This document shows, piece by piece, positions 45,173 through 54,665 of a stretch of 64,000 nucleotides of DNA. The number at the start of each line of letters is the position of its first letter. The stretch's first letter is position 1. This DNA is from Rhodospirillum centenum SW (GTDB lineage Bacteria > Pseudomonadota > Alphaproteobacteria > Azospirillales > Azospirillaceae). The position numbers were made by a program, and so were the translations under genes. The notes below the pieces were generated by a model. It was not told the DNA's origin. It worked only from the letters and a program-made list of their open reading frames with translations, and searched no databases. Where the stretch lies: NCBI RefSeq assembly GCF_000016185.1, contig NC_011420.2:4209501-4273500 (forward strand), in the 5' to 3' direction.

Positions 45173-46935
45173 ATGCCCCGCTCCCATATTCCGCGTGACG
45201 GCGGTCCGCGGCAGCCCGAGTCGTCGCCGCTCTCCGGCGGACCCGGCACCGAAGATGCCGCTGCTCCGGCCGCGGCCTCCGCAAAGGCGTCCAGGCGGAC
45301 CCGCCGTCCGGCCTGGGCCGCCGAACCCGCCCTGCGCCGGGCCGCCTGGCTCCAGGCCGGGGCAGCGCTGCTCTGGCTGCCGCAGGCCTGGCTGCTGGCG
45401 CGCGCGCTCGGCACCCTGGTCGCCGGCGGCACGGGCGTGGCGGCCGTGGCCACGGAGGCGGGCCTGGTCCTGCTGCTCGGCCTCGTGCGGGCCGTGCTCG
45501 ACATCTATGGCGGGCGGCTGGCCTTCCGCTCGGCGCGCGACCGGCTGGGCCGCGACCGTGCCCGCGCCGTCGCCGCCCTGGCCGGGTTGCCGCCGCTGGA
45601 CCCCGGCCGCCCGGCCGCCGGTGCGGCCGCCGCGCTGGTGACCGAACAGGCCGAGGCCGTTCTGGCCTACTGGCACCGCTTCCGGCCGGCCAAGCTGCGC
45701 GTCGTCCTGGTCGGGCCCTTCATCCTGCTGGCGGTGGGCTGGGTCTCCTGGCTCGCGGCCCTGCTGCTGCTGCTGACGGCGCCGCTGATCTTCCTGTTCA
45801 TGGCCCTGATCGGCTGGCGGGCGAAGGCGGCCAGCGAGGCCCGGCTGGCCGAGGTCGCGGACATGCACGGCCTGCTGCTGGACCGGCTGCGCGGCCTGCC
45901 GACGATCCGTGCCCTGGGGGCGGTGGAGGCGGCGGCCCTGCGCCTGCGCTCCCTGTCCGATACGGTGCGCCGGCGCACCATGGCGGTGCGCATCGCCTTC
46001 CTCTCCTCCACGGTGCTGGAGCTGTTCTCCGCCCTGGGGGTGGCGATGGTGGCCGTCTATGTCGGCTTCCACCTGCTGGGCGAGCTGACTTCGGCACCTG
46101 GGGCGGGACGCTCGGGCTGGAGCAGGGGCTGTTCATCCTGCTGCTGGCCCCGGCCTGGTTCGAGCCGCTGCGCGAACTGGCGACGCTCTGGCACGACCGC
46201 GCCTCGGGCGAGGCCGCCCTGGCGGCCCTGCAGAAGCTGGGGGACGGGACCGTCGCCGGACCGGCGGCCGCGTCCGACGCCGCCGGTCCGGCGTCGCCCG
46301 CCGGCGTGGCCGGCCAGCCGCCGGCGCTGGAGGTCCGCGCGCTGCGCTTCGCCCATCCCGGTGGCGTCGGCCCCGTCTTCGACGGGTTCGACCTTGCCCT
46401 GGCGCCCGGCGAGCGGGTCGCCCTGCTGGGGCCGAGCGGCAGCGGCAAGTCCACCCTGTTGGCCCTGATCGCGGGGCTGCTGCGCCCTGAGGCGGGGGAG
46501 ATCCGGATCGACGGTCTGCCGATGACACCGGCCAGCGCCCCGGCGCTGCGCCACCACATCGCCTGGGTCGGGCACCGGCCGCATTTCCGCGCCGTCAGCC
46601 TGCATGCCAACGCCGCCTTCGGCCGGTCGGGGACGCTGGCGGATGCGGCCATCGCCCGGCTGCTGCCGGGGGTCGATCCGGCCCGCCGGGTGGGCGAGGG
46701 CGGGGTCGGCCTGTCGGGCGGCGAGGCGCTGCGGCTGGCGCTGGCGCGCGCCGTCGCCGATCCGGATGCCGGCCTGATCCTGGCCGACGAGCCGACGGCG
46801 CATCTGGACGCCGGCACCGCCGACGACGTGGCCGACGCCCTGCTGGCCGCGGCCGAGGGCCGGACCCTGCTTGTCGCCACCCATGACCCGCGCCTTGCCG
46901 CGCGGCTCGACCGTATCGTCAGGATCGTGCCATGA
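45173..46935 (+). pseudogene. cydD: cydD, ABC exporter subunit needed for cytochrome bd assembly, with an apparent 1-nt deletion
   Basis: Up to about 46089 the frame from ATG 45173 gives the transmembrane half of CydD (AWLQAGAALLWLPQAWLLAR, LFMALIGWRAKAASEARLAE, VGFHLLGEL). At that point it enters nonsense, while the -1 frame continues FGTWGGTLGLEQGLFILLLA, exactly what CydD should read next. It then goes through LLGPSGSGKSTLLALIAG (Walker A), GLSGGEALRLALARAV (signature) and LILADEPTAHLDAG (Walker B) to the stop at 46935. Adding one base at GAGCTGA-CTTCGG restores 587 residues, the usual CydD length. It is either a sequencing/assembly error or a true inactivating mutation. CydDC exports thiols and is required for active bd oxidase. 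cydC overlaps the end by 4 bp. Confidence 0.88.
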
Positions 46936-48620
46936 CGCGCCCCGGACCGCTTGCCGCCCTGATCGCCCTCTACTGGCGCGAACGGCGCGGCACCCTGCTG
47001 GCGGCGGCGCTGCTGGCCGGACTGACCGTGCTGGCCGGGGTCGCCCTGCTGGGCCTGTCGGGCTGGTTCATCACCGCGACGGCGCTGGCCGGGGCGGCGG
47101 GGCTCGGTCTGGCCGGCCTGGACGTCTTCCGGCCGGCCGCGGCGATCCGTTTCCTGGCCGTGCTGCGGACCGGCGGGCGCTATGGCGAGCGCGTGGTCGG
47201 GCACGAGGCGACGCTGGCCCTGCTGGCGGCGCTGCGGGAACGGCTGTTCCGTGGTCTCGCCCGGCCGGAGGCGGCGCGCGCGCTGATGGCCCGGCCGGCC
47301 CGGCTCCTGTTCCGCCTGACCGTGGACGTGGACGCGCTGGACAGCCTCTATCTGCGCCTGCTGGCGCCGGCCGCGGCGGCGCTGCTGACCGTCGTGGTCG
47401 TGGGCGGCGGGCTGGCGCTGCTGGACGGGCGCCTGGGCCTCGGGCTGGTGCTGGCTTGTCTCGTCGTCGGGGTCGGCGTGCCGCTGGCCCTGCGCGGGGC
47501 GGCGGAGCGGGCGGCCCGGTCGCGGGCGGCGGCGCTGGAACTCCTGCGCCTGAGGGCCATCGACCTGATGGCCGGCCAGACCGACCTGCTGATGACCGGC
47601 CGGCTGGACGCCCAGCGGCAGTCGGTGCTGGCGGCGGAGGCGGCGCTGGCCGCGGCCGACGACCGGCTGGACCGGCTGGACCTGCGCGCGGCCCTGGCCG
47701 TCGGCGCCATCGGCGCCCTGCTGCCCGCCGCGGCCCTGGTCGCGGTCGCGGCCCTGCTGGCGCAGGAGGCTCTGACGGTGCCGCAGGCGGCGATGGTCGT
47801 GCTGCTCGCCCTGGCCGTGCTGGAGCCCTTCGGCGCCCTGCGCCGCGGCGTGCTGGAGCTGGGCCGGACCCGCTGGGCCGCCCGCCGCCTGCGCGACTGG
47901 TGGTCGCCGCCGCCCCCGGCGTCCGACCTTCCCTCTCCGCCGGAGGGATCGGCGCTGGTCCTGCGCGATGTCGGGTTCCGCCATGCCGGGGCGCCCGCAC
48001 CGCTGTTCCGCGGCGTCTCGCTGACGGTGGCGGCGGGCGAGCGGGTGGCCGTCGTCGGTCCCAGCGGGGCGGGCAAGTCCACCCTGCTGGACCTGATGGC
48101 CGGGGAGCGGATACCGCAGGACGGCTATGTCCTGGCCCTGCCGCGCACCGTGCTGGGCCAGCGCACCGACCTGTTCCGCGACAGCCTGCGCGGCAACCTG
48201 CTGCTGGCCGCCCCGGACGCGGACGAGGAGACGCTCTGGCATGCCCTGGCCCAGGCCGGGCTGGACGGCTGGGTCCGTGCCCTGCCGGCCGGGCTGGACA
48301 CGATGCTGGGCGAGGGCGGCACCGGCCTGTCCCAGGGGCAGGGGCGCCGGCTGGCGCTGGCCCGGCTGATCCTGCGCGGGGCGCCGCTATGGCTCCTGGA
48401 CGAACCGACCGAGGGGTTGGACGGCGGCACGGCGCGCGCGGTCCTGGCCCGGCTGGCGGATGCCGCCGCCGGTCGGGCGCTGGTGCTGGTGACGCATCTC
48501 CGGCGCGAGGCGGAACTGGCCGACCGCCTGCTCCTGCTGGATGCCGACGGCCGGCTGGACGAGGTCCGCCGCGGCGATCCCGGCTTCGCCGCCGCCCTGG
48601 ACCGGCTGCGCCCGGACTGA
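46932..48620 (+). CDS. cydC: ABC exporter subunit CydC for cytochrome bd assembly
   Basis: 562 residues, overlapping cydD by 4 nt. The transmembrane domain has LSGWFITATALAGAAGLGL, FRPAAAIRFLAVLRTGGRYG and RLTVDVDALDSLYLRLLAPA, all CydC marks. The nucleotide-binding domain has VVGPSGAGKSTLLDLMAGE (Walker A), a degenerate Q-loop LGQRTDLFRDSLRGN, GLSQGQGRRLALARLILRG (signature) and LWLLDEPTEGLDGG (Walker B). It forms the heterodimeric exporter with CydD. It appears intact, unlike cydD. Confidence 0.95.
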   Translation: MTRPGPLAALIALYWRERRGTLLAAALLAGLTVLAGVALLGLSGWFITATALAGAAGLGLAGLDVFRPAAAIRFLAVLRTGGRYGERVVGHEATLALLAALRERLFRGLARPEAARALMARPARLLFRLTVDVDALDSLYLRLLAPAAAALLTVVVVGGGLALLDGRLGLGLVLACLVVGVGVPLALRGAAERAARSRAAALELLRLRAIDLMAGQTDLLMTGRLDAQRQSVLAAEAALAAADDRLDRLDLRAALAVGAIGALLPAAALVAVAALLAQEALTVPQAAMVVLLALAVLEPFGALRRGVLELGRTRWAARRLRDWWSPPPPASDLPSPPEGSALVLRDVGFRHAGAPAPLFRGVSLTVAAGERVAVVGPSGAGKSTLLDLMAGERIPQDGYVLALPRTVLGQRTDLFRDSLRGNLLLAAPDADEETLWHALAQAGLDGWVRALPAGLDTMLGEGGTGLSQGQGRRLALARLILRGAPLWLLDEPTEGLDGGTARAVLARLADAAAGRALVLVTHLRREAELADRLLLLDADGRLDEVRRGDPGFAAALDRLRPD

Positions 48621-48624
48621 GGCG

Positions 48625-49882
48625 TCAGCGGGCCGGGGGCGGGGCGAGCAGCGCCAGCCGCTGCCATGCCCGGTGTGCCAACGCTTCCCGGCGCTCTGAT
48701 GGTGCCAGCAGCCGGATTTCGCTCAGGGCGGCAATGCCGCAGACCGTCAGCAGGAAGCCGTCCATGCGCCGGAGCCCCTCCGGCGCATCGTCCAGCGACC
48801 GCAGCAGGTGGAAGGAGTGTGCGCCGCGGCCCAGCACCAGCGGCCCGGCCAGACCCGACAGGCTGGGATCGTGTCGGGCTGCCGCCAGCAGCTCGTCTAC
48901 GGCGACGATCTCCGGGCGCAGCCCCCCGGACCCGTCCAGCAGGGTATCGACATAGCTGTCCACGGCGGCGGCGCGGGGGATCGTCCCGCCCCGCGCGCAC
49001 GTGATCCAGCAGGTCATTGCGGGCGAGCAGGGCATGCTGCGCATGCTCGAACGTGGCGCGCAGGATATCGGCGCGGGTGCCGAAGCGGTTGACGGCCACC
49101 GACGTGGCCGTGCCCAGCTCCGCCGCCAGACTGCGGTGGGTGAAGCGGGCGGCGCCGTCGCGCGCGACCAGGGACACCGCCGCGGTCAGGATGCGCGCCT
49201 CCGTTGCCGTGCGGGGTGTCGGCGCCAGCGAGGCGGGGTCCGGCGTGCGCAGCGTGCGCCAGTCGCTCGCCGGCTCGGGCGGCGGCAGTCCCGCCAGCCG
49301 GCGGGCGAAGTGCCGCGCGGCCGACGCCGCGGTGGCGCCGGCGATGATCGTGCCGTTCTCCACAAGGAAGATGTCGCCCAGCGCCTGGACCGCTTCCAGG
49401 ACCAGGCCGGACTGTGCGGCCGGCAGGCGGAACCGCTCCAGGACGGTGCGGACGAAGCGCCGGTCGCTCTCGTACCAGGTCCGGGCGGCCGCCTGAAGGC
49501 GCTCGTCCCGGTCGGCCTGGAGGAACAGTTCCCGCCGGATCAGGCAGGACCGGCGCTGGCGCTCCCCCCGGTGCAGGACCCAGACGGCGAACCAGTCCTC
49601 GAAATCCGCCGGGCCGGGCGCCAGCCCCGCCAGGGCCTCGGTCTCCGCCACCAGCCCTGCGTCGGCGTCGGCGGCGGCCTGCTCGAAGGCGGCCAGCACC
49701 AGCCCGTCCCGCCCCCCGAAATGGTAGCAGAGCAGCGCGGCGCTCACATCGGCGGCCCCGGAGACGGCGCGGGCGGTGGTGCCCCGCAGGCCGACCCGGG
49801 CGATCAGGTCGCCCGCCGTCTCCAGGAGCTGGGCGCGCAGGCTGGGGGCAGGGCGGCCCGCATCGGGCAGGGGATCGGTCAT
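48625..49882 (-). pseudogene. Double-TetR-domain transcriptional regulator, with an apparent 1-nt insertion
   Basis: Two TetR-type helix-turn-helix domains are encoded in one gene: LLETAGDLIARVGLRGTTAR...LLCYHFGGRDGLVLAAF (first) and ILTAAVSLVARDGAARFTHR...SVAVNRFGTRADILRATFEH (second, from about residue 225). The frame breaks after ...LLDHVRAGRDD at a run of five G/C bases (48975-48979). Removing one base restores PRAAAVDSYVDTLLDGSGGL and a C-terminal ligand-binding-like domain to the stop at 48625. The total is then 1257 nt, exactly 418 codons plus stop. It could be an assembly error or a real mutation. The gene diverges from the TonB-receptor gene, which it may control. Tandem TetR proteins are uncommon. 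Confidence 0.75.
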
Positions 49883-50115
49883 GGCGTCTTTCTACCCGCT
49901 CCCGAGGGCAGCGGGAATCTGAAAACGACTGTTCAGGACGCTTTCCGGGCCTCCGCCGCCCTGGTCGTCCCGATAGAGGGGGATCAAGGAAAGGCGAGGA
50001 ATTGTTGTGATGTTTGTGGCGGCTTAAAGAAAAATTTCATGACTCCAACACGAAAAACATACGTTCGAAGTCTATGCAGGGGCAGTCCCGTCTCCGGCCG
50101 CATGAGGGGGTTCCC

Positions 50116-52467
50116 ATGTCCCGTTCCCGTTACCCGGCATCCGTGTCCACCCTGGCGCTGCTGCTGGCGCTGGCAGCACCCGCCGCCGCCCAGCCGACCG
50201 CCCCCCAGTCGACAACCTCGGGTCCGACAACCTCAGGGCCGACAACCTCAGGGCCGACATCCTCGGGGCCGGGTGCTGCCGGCGACCGGGAGATCGAGGA
50301 GATCGTGGTCACGGCCCAGCTCCGTGCCCAGCCCCTGCAGGACGTGCCGATGCCGATCAACGCCTTCACCGGCAGCTTCCTCAGGGATGTCCGGATCGAT
50401 GATTTCGAGGGGCTGGCCGATCTGGCCCCGGGCCTGGAGGTGCTGGAGCAGACGGTGCAGAACCCGACCATCGTCGTGCGCGGGGTCAGTTCCGGCGGCA
50501 GTGCCGCGAACATCGAGAACCGCATCTCCGTCTTCCAGGACGGCATCTCCATCAGCCGGGCGCAGGGCGCGCTCCAGGAGCTTTTCGATGTCGGCCAGGT
50601 GGAGGTGCTGAAGGGGCCCCAGGGCACGCTGTACGGGCGCGGCTCCACCGCCGGCGCCATCGCCGTCGCCTCCGCCCGCCCGGACTTCGACGGGACCTAC
50701 GGGTCGGTCTCGGCCGGGATCGAGGAGTTCGACGGCTGGACGGGCGGCGCCATGCTCAACGTCCCGGTCAATGACCGGGCGGCGCTCCGGGTGGCCGCGA
50801 CGCGCCACTACCGCGATGGCTTCATCAAGAATCTTGAGAACGGCGAACCGACCGGCGGTACGGACATGATGGCCGGCCGCATCAGCGGCACGGTGCGCCT
50901 CAGCGATGCGGTCGAGGCGACGCTGATCCTCAACGGCCAGCGCGACCGCGGCAATTCCAACGTCTTCAAGGCGGTCACCATCCCGACCCGGGGCGGCGGC
51001 TTCAGCGGTTCGGGCGACAACACGCCGTGGAACCGGCTGCCCTTCCGCACCGATCCGTTCGCCCCGATGCAGTCCGACCTGGGCGATGCGTCCTACCTGC
51101 GCCGCGACGTGGCGGGGGCGACGCTGCTGGTCGACGCGCAGCTCGGCGACATCACCCTCAGCTCCATCTCCGGTTACCGCTATCTCAAGAGCGACGACTA
51201 TTTCGACGTCGACGGCTCCTACCTCTACATCGTCAACGGGCTGGAGGACACGGACCTCGACCAGTATTCGACCGAGCTGCGCGCCGCCTATGACGGCGGC
51301 GGCCGGCTGACCGGCGTGGCCGGCCTCAGCCTGTTCCGGGAATCCACCGACTACCGCATCGCGCTCGACTACGATCCCAACCGCGTGGCGACGCTGGTGC
51401 TCGCCAGCTCGCCCTTCTACCGGCTGCCGGTGGCGGCGAACGGCGCGCTCAACCCCGTCCTGCCGCTGGGCTTCCCCGCGCGGGTCGGGGAGGAGGGCCT
51501 GACCGAGAGCGACACGACCAGCTACTCCGTCTATCTCGACGGTTCCTACCGGATCACCGACAGCCTCGGCCTCTCCGCGGGTCTGCGCTACACCTTCGAC
51601 GACAAGTCGCTGGCGACGACCCGCCCGATCAGCAATCTCGGCCTCTTCATCCCCACCTCCACCGGCGACCGGCGCACCCGCTCCGCCGATTTCGACGCCT
51701 TCCAGCCGCGCGTCGTCCTCGATTACCGGATCGACGAGGATGCGAAGGTGTATGCCAGCGTCACCACCGGCTACCGCTCGGGCGTCATCCCCGAGGCCGG
51801 GCGGACGAACAGCGATCCGGTCACCGATCCGGAATATGTCATCAGCTACGAGGCCGGGGCCCGCACCACCTGGCTGGACGGCCGCCTGCGCCTCAACGGC
51901 TCGCTCTACTATTACGACTGGACGGACTTCCAGACCCAGGTGACGGACCCGGAAACCAACCTTCCCGTCAGCGCCGCGGCGGGGGAGGCCAGCGCGTTCG
52001 GCTTCGAGCTGGAGGGGGATTTCGACCTGACGAAGGCCCTGCGCCTGTTCGGCAACCTGAACCTGATGCAGGCCGAATACGACAGCTTCGTCTCCGGCGG
52101 CCAGGACTTCACGGGCAACACCATGACCCGCTCGCCGAAGGTCCGGTTCACGCTGGGCGCCCAGGCCGACATCGAGCTTCCCGCCGGCTGGACGCTGACG
52201 GCGAACGGCTACGCCAGCTACCGCAGCCGGCAGTACTACTCGGACGAGAACACCGCGCTGGAGAGCCAGGACGCCTTCACCCTGGTCAATGCCAACCTGG
52301 TCCTGGCGACGCCGGAGGAGGGCATGACCGTCACGCTCTACGCCGAGAACCTGTTCGACGTGGAGTATCTGGCAGACGTCGGCAACACCGGCCGCTCCTT
52401 CGGTATCCCCACCTGGGTGCCGGGCCATCCGCGGGTGATCGGCGTCGAACTCGGCGCCCGGTTCTGA
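50116..52467 (+). CDS. TonB-dependent outer-membrane receptor
   Basis: 783 residues from ATG 50116 (GAGGGGG at 5 nt). Signal peptide STLALLLALAAPAAA-Q, then a repetitive linker (TTSGP x3, TSSGP) and a TonB-box-like EIEEIVVTA. The plug domain follows: LADLAPGLEVLEQTVQNPTI, VVRGVSSGG, VEVLKGPQGTLYGRGSTAGA. The 22-strand barrel ends in a typical C-terminal motif (HPRVIGVELGARF, terminal Phe). Such receptors import iron chelates, cobalamin, sugars or other nutrients using TonB-ExbBD energy. The next gene is a Tat-exported PhoD phosphatase 61 bp on, suggesting uptake linked to an organophosphate. That is context, not proof. Confidence 0.93.
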   Translation: MSRSRYPASVSTLALLLALAAPAAAQPTAPQSTTSGPTTSGPTTSGPTSSGPGAAGDREIEEIVVTAQLRAQPLQDVPMPINAFTGSFLRDVRIDDFEGLADLAPGLEVLEQTVQNPTIVVRGVSSGGSAANIENRISVFQDGISISRAQGALQELFDVGQVEVLKGPQGTLYGRGSTAGAIAVASARPDFDGTYGSVSAGIEEFDGWTGGAMLNVPVNDRAALRVAATRHYRDGFIKNLENGEPTGGTDMMAGRISGTVRLSDAVEATLILNGQRDRGNSNVFKAVTIPTRGGGFSGSGDNTPWNRLPFRTDPFAPMQSDLGDASYLRRDVAGATLLVDAQLGDITLSSISGYRYLKSDDYFDVDGSYLYIVNGLEDTDLDQYSTELRAAYDGGGRLTGVAGLSLFRESTDYRIALDYDPNRVATLVLASSPFYRLPVAANGALNPVLPLGFPARVGEEGLTESDTTSYSVYLDGSYRITDSLGLSAGLRYTFDDKSLATTRPISNLGLFIPTSTGDRRTRSADFDAFQPRVVLDYRIDEDAKVYASVTTGYRSGVIPEAGRTNSDPVTDPEYVISYEAGARTTWLDGRLRLNGSLYYYDWTDFQTQVTDPETNLPVSAAAGEASAFGFELEGDFDLTKALRLFGNLNLMQAEYDSFVSGGQDFTGNTMTRSPKVRFTLGAQADIELPAGWTLTANGYASYRSRQYYSDENTALESQDAFTLVNANLVLATPEEGMTVTLYAENLFDVEYLADVGNTGRSFGIPTWVPGHPRVIGVELGARF
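50212..50271 (+). repeat. Four in-frame 15-bp repeats coding a Thr/Ser-Gly-Pro linker
   Basis: Units at 50212, 50227, 50242 and 50257 (acaacctcgggtccg, acaacctcagggccg twice, acatcctcggggccg) encode TTSGP-TTSGP-TTSGP-TSSGP between the signal peptide and the TonB box of the receptor. Unlike the arrays in the EPS cluster, this one is a multiple of three and lies within a gene, so copy changes would lengthen or shorten the linker without frameshift. Confidence 0.9.
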
Positions 52468-52528
52468 CCGCTGTCCGCCGACCTTCCCCGCCCATCCCCT
52501 GATCTCCCTTCAGCCGCGGAGCGCCGCC

Positions 52529-54586
52529 ATGCCGCAGACCACCCGCCGCGCCTTCCTCTCGTTCGGGGCCGCCGGCCTCGGCCTCACCCTGGTTTCCTCC
52601 CTGTCCCCGCTGGCGCCGCGGGCGTCGGCATCGGGACCCGTGGTCCGCTTCCCCCAGGGCGTCGCCTCGGGCGACCCGACGCCGACCACGGTCGCGCTCT
52701 GGACCCGGGCTGAACCGGCCGAGGGTCATCAGGGGCCGGTCGCCCTCCAGGTGGAGGTTGCCCGCGATGCCCGCTTCAAGGACATCGTCCTGCGCGCCGC
52801 CACGGAGGCGCGCCCGGAGGCGGACTATACGGTGCGTGTCATCGCCACCGACCTCGCGCCCGACCGGACCTACTTCTACCGCTTCATCGCGGGCGGTACG
52901 GTGTCGGAACCGCTCGGCCGGACGCGCACCGCCCCGGCGCCGGACTCCGACCGGCCGGTGCGGATCGCTGCCGTCTCCTGCCAGAACTATGAACAGGGGA
53001 CCTACGAATCCTGGCGGGTTCTGGTGGAGGAGGACGAGGCCGCCGCGCCCGAGGCGCGGATCGACGTCGTGCTGCACCTGGGCGACTTCATCTACGAAGC
53101 GATCGGCTACGGCACGGCGCGCCGGGTGCCGCCGTTCCCGAGCGGCGGGCATGCCTATGACGGGGGCCTGCGCCACCATGCCGTGACGCTGGACGACTAC
53201 CGCCACCTCTACCGGACCTATCTGTCGGACCCCGACCTGATCGCGGCGCGGGCGCGCTTCCCCTTCGTCTGCACCTGGGACGACCACGAATTCTCCAACG
53301 ACTGCTGGCAGAGTCAGGCGACCTACGAGATCGGCGGAAGCCCGGCGCAGACCCGCCGGCTGGCCGCCAACCGGGCCTGGTTCGAGTACATTCCGGCCCT
53401 GCTGTCGGACGCGCCGGCCGTGCCCGGTGCGGAGCGGCATGCCACCGATTTCGCGCCCGCCACGGTGGCGGACGTCCCGTTCGAGCAGGCGCCGCTGGGC
53501 TCGGCGGAGCCCGAGCCGAACAACGCCCGCGCCATCGGCTCGCTGACGATCTACCGTGCCTTCCAGTGGGGCCGGATGCTGGACCTGATCGTCACCGATA
53601 CCCGCTCCTACCGCTCGGCGCACGCGGTGCCCGATCAGCTCGCCATCGCCTACGGTGCCGTGCCGCGCGGGTTGCAGCCGCTCGGCCTCGTCTCCCTGAT
53701 GGATGCGGGCCGCACGGCCATGGGCGGGCAGCCACCGGCCGAGCTGCCGCTGCCCGACGGCCGCCGCGTGCCCAACCCCCGCGCCGCGGCGGAGCCGGGC
53801 AGCATGCTGGGCACGGTCCAGCGCGACTGGTTCCTCTCCGCACTGAAGACCTCGCGCGCCGTCTGGAAGGTCTGGGGCAACTCCGTGCCGCTGACGCCCC
53901 TGCGCTTCGACCTGGACGCGGTGGGGCGCACGCCGGAACCGTTGGCCCTCAGCCTGGACGCCTGGGACGGCTACCCGTCCGAGCGCGACCGTATCCTGGC
54001 GCAGCTTGTCGCCGACGGCGTGACGAACGTGGTGTCGCTCACGGGCGACCACCACATGCACTTCGCCGGTCTGGCGCTGGCCGACAACTACCGCGGCGAC
54101 CCGGTGATGGTGGAATTCGCGGTGGCCGGCATCAGCTCCCAGCCGGCCCAGGTCTCGTTCCACAAGGTGGTGCCGACCGACAGCCCGTTCCGGCCCCTGA
54201 TCGCCTTCGACCGGCCGGTCGCCTCGCCGGCACCGCGCACGGACGCGTTCAACATGGCCATGATGTACGGCGTCGCCTCGGTGGCGGCGACAGCCGCCGC
54301 CGGATCGGAGGAGGCCGGCCTCAAGGTCCGCAATCCCGCGCAGAACCGGCATCTGCGCTTCATCGATTCAGCGGCAAACGGCTTCGCGGTCTTCACCTTC
54401 GCGGCCGACGGGGTCGAGGCCCGCTATGTCACGGTGACGCCGGGCGTGCCCTCGCCGGATGCCCGGGTGCGCCGCCGCATGGCCCTGCGGGCGGATGCCT
54501 GGCGGCCGGGCGGGATGCCGCAGATCCGGGTCACCGCCCTGGAGGGCGAGGCCCTGTTTCCGGCCTCTGCCTACCGGGACCTCTGA
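52529..54586 (+). CDS. phoD: PhoD-family alkaline phosphatase, Tat-exported
   Basis: 685 residues. The N-terminus TTRRAFLSFGAAGLGLTLVS is a twin-arginine signal. The mature protein has the PhoD N-terminal beta domain (VVRFPQGVASGDPTPTTVAL) and the metallophosphatase core: AAVSCQNYEQGTYESW, VVLHLGDFIYEAIGYG, FVCTWDDHEFSNDCW and VSLTGDHHMHFAGLALADN, which together carry the Cys, Asp, Asn and His ligands for iron and calcium. PhoD enzymes release phosphate from phosphodiesters and monoesters in the periplasm or outside the cell. The upstream TonB receptor may be a transport partner. A strong bidirectional hairpin follows the stop. Confidence 0.95.
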   Translation: MPQTTRRAFLSFGAAGLGLTLVSSLSPLAPRASASGPVVRFPQGVASGDPTPTTVALWTRAEPAEGHQGPVALQVEVARDARFKDIVLRAATEARPEADYTVRVIATDLAPDRTYFYRFIAGGTVSEPLGRTRTAPAPDSDRPVRIAAVSCQNYEQGTYESWRVLVEEDEAAAPEARIDVVLHLGDFIYEAIGYGTARRVPPFPSGGHAYDGGLRHHAVTLDDYRHLYRTYLSDPDLIAARARFPFVCTWDDHEFSNDCWQSQATYEIGGSPAQTRRLAANRAWFEYIPALLSDAPAVPGAERHATDFAPATVADVPFEQAPLGSAEPEPNNARAIGSLTIYRAFQWGRMLDLIVTDTRSYRSAHAVPDQLAIAYGAVPRGLQPLGLVSLMDAGRTAMGGQPPAELPLPDGRRVPNPRAAAEPGSMLGTVQRDWFLSALKTSRAVWKVWGNSVPLTPLRFDLDAVGRTPEPLALSLDAWDGYPSERDRILAQLVADGVTNVVSLTGDHHMHFAGLALADNYRGDPVMVEFAVAGISSQPAQVSFHKVVPTDSPFRPLIAFDRPVASPAPRTDAFNMAMMYGVASVAATAAAGSEEAGLKVRNPAQNRHLRFIDSAANGFAVFTFAADGVEARYVTVTPGVPSPDARVRRRMALRADAWRPGGMPQIRVTALEGEALFPASAYRDL

Positions 54587-54590
54587 GAGA

Positions 54591-54625
54591 GCGGGGCGGC
54601 GGGAGCGGGCGGCCCGCCGCCCCGC
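54591..54625. terminator. Perfect 13-bp bidirectional terminator-type hairpin
   Basis: GCGGGGCGGCGGG, a 9-nt loop and CCCGCCGCCCCGC, then cgttt on the plus strand. It lies between the convergent phoD and the small membrane-protein gene, so it can end transcripts from both sides. Confidence 0.75.
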
Positions 54626-54665
54626 CGTTTCCCGGACCGGGCTGCGCCCGTGCTCCGCTCCTGCC

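Noticed and set aside
49883-50115. Possible promoter TTGTTG-N16-TTAAAG before the TonB-receptor gene
   Set aside because: Both boxes are poor; the region is AT-richer than its surroundings but I cannot place the start.
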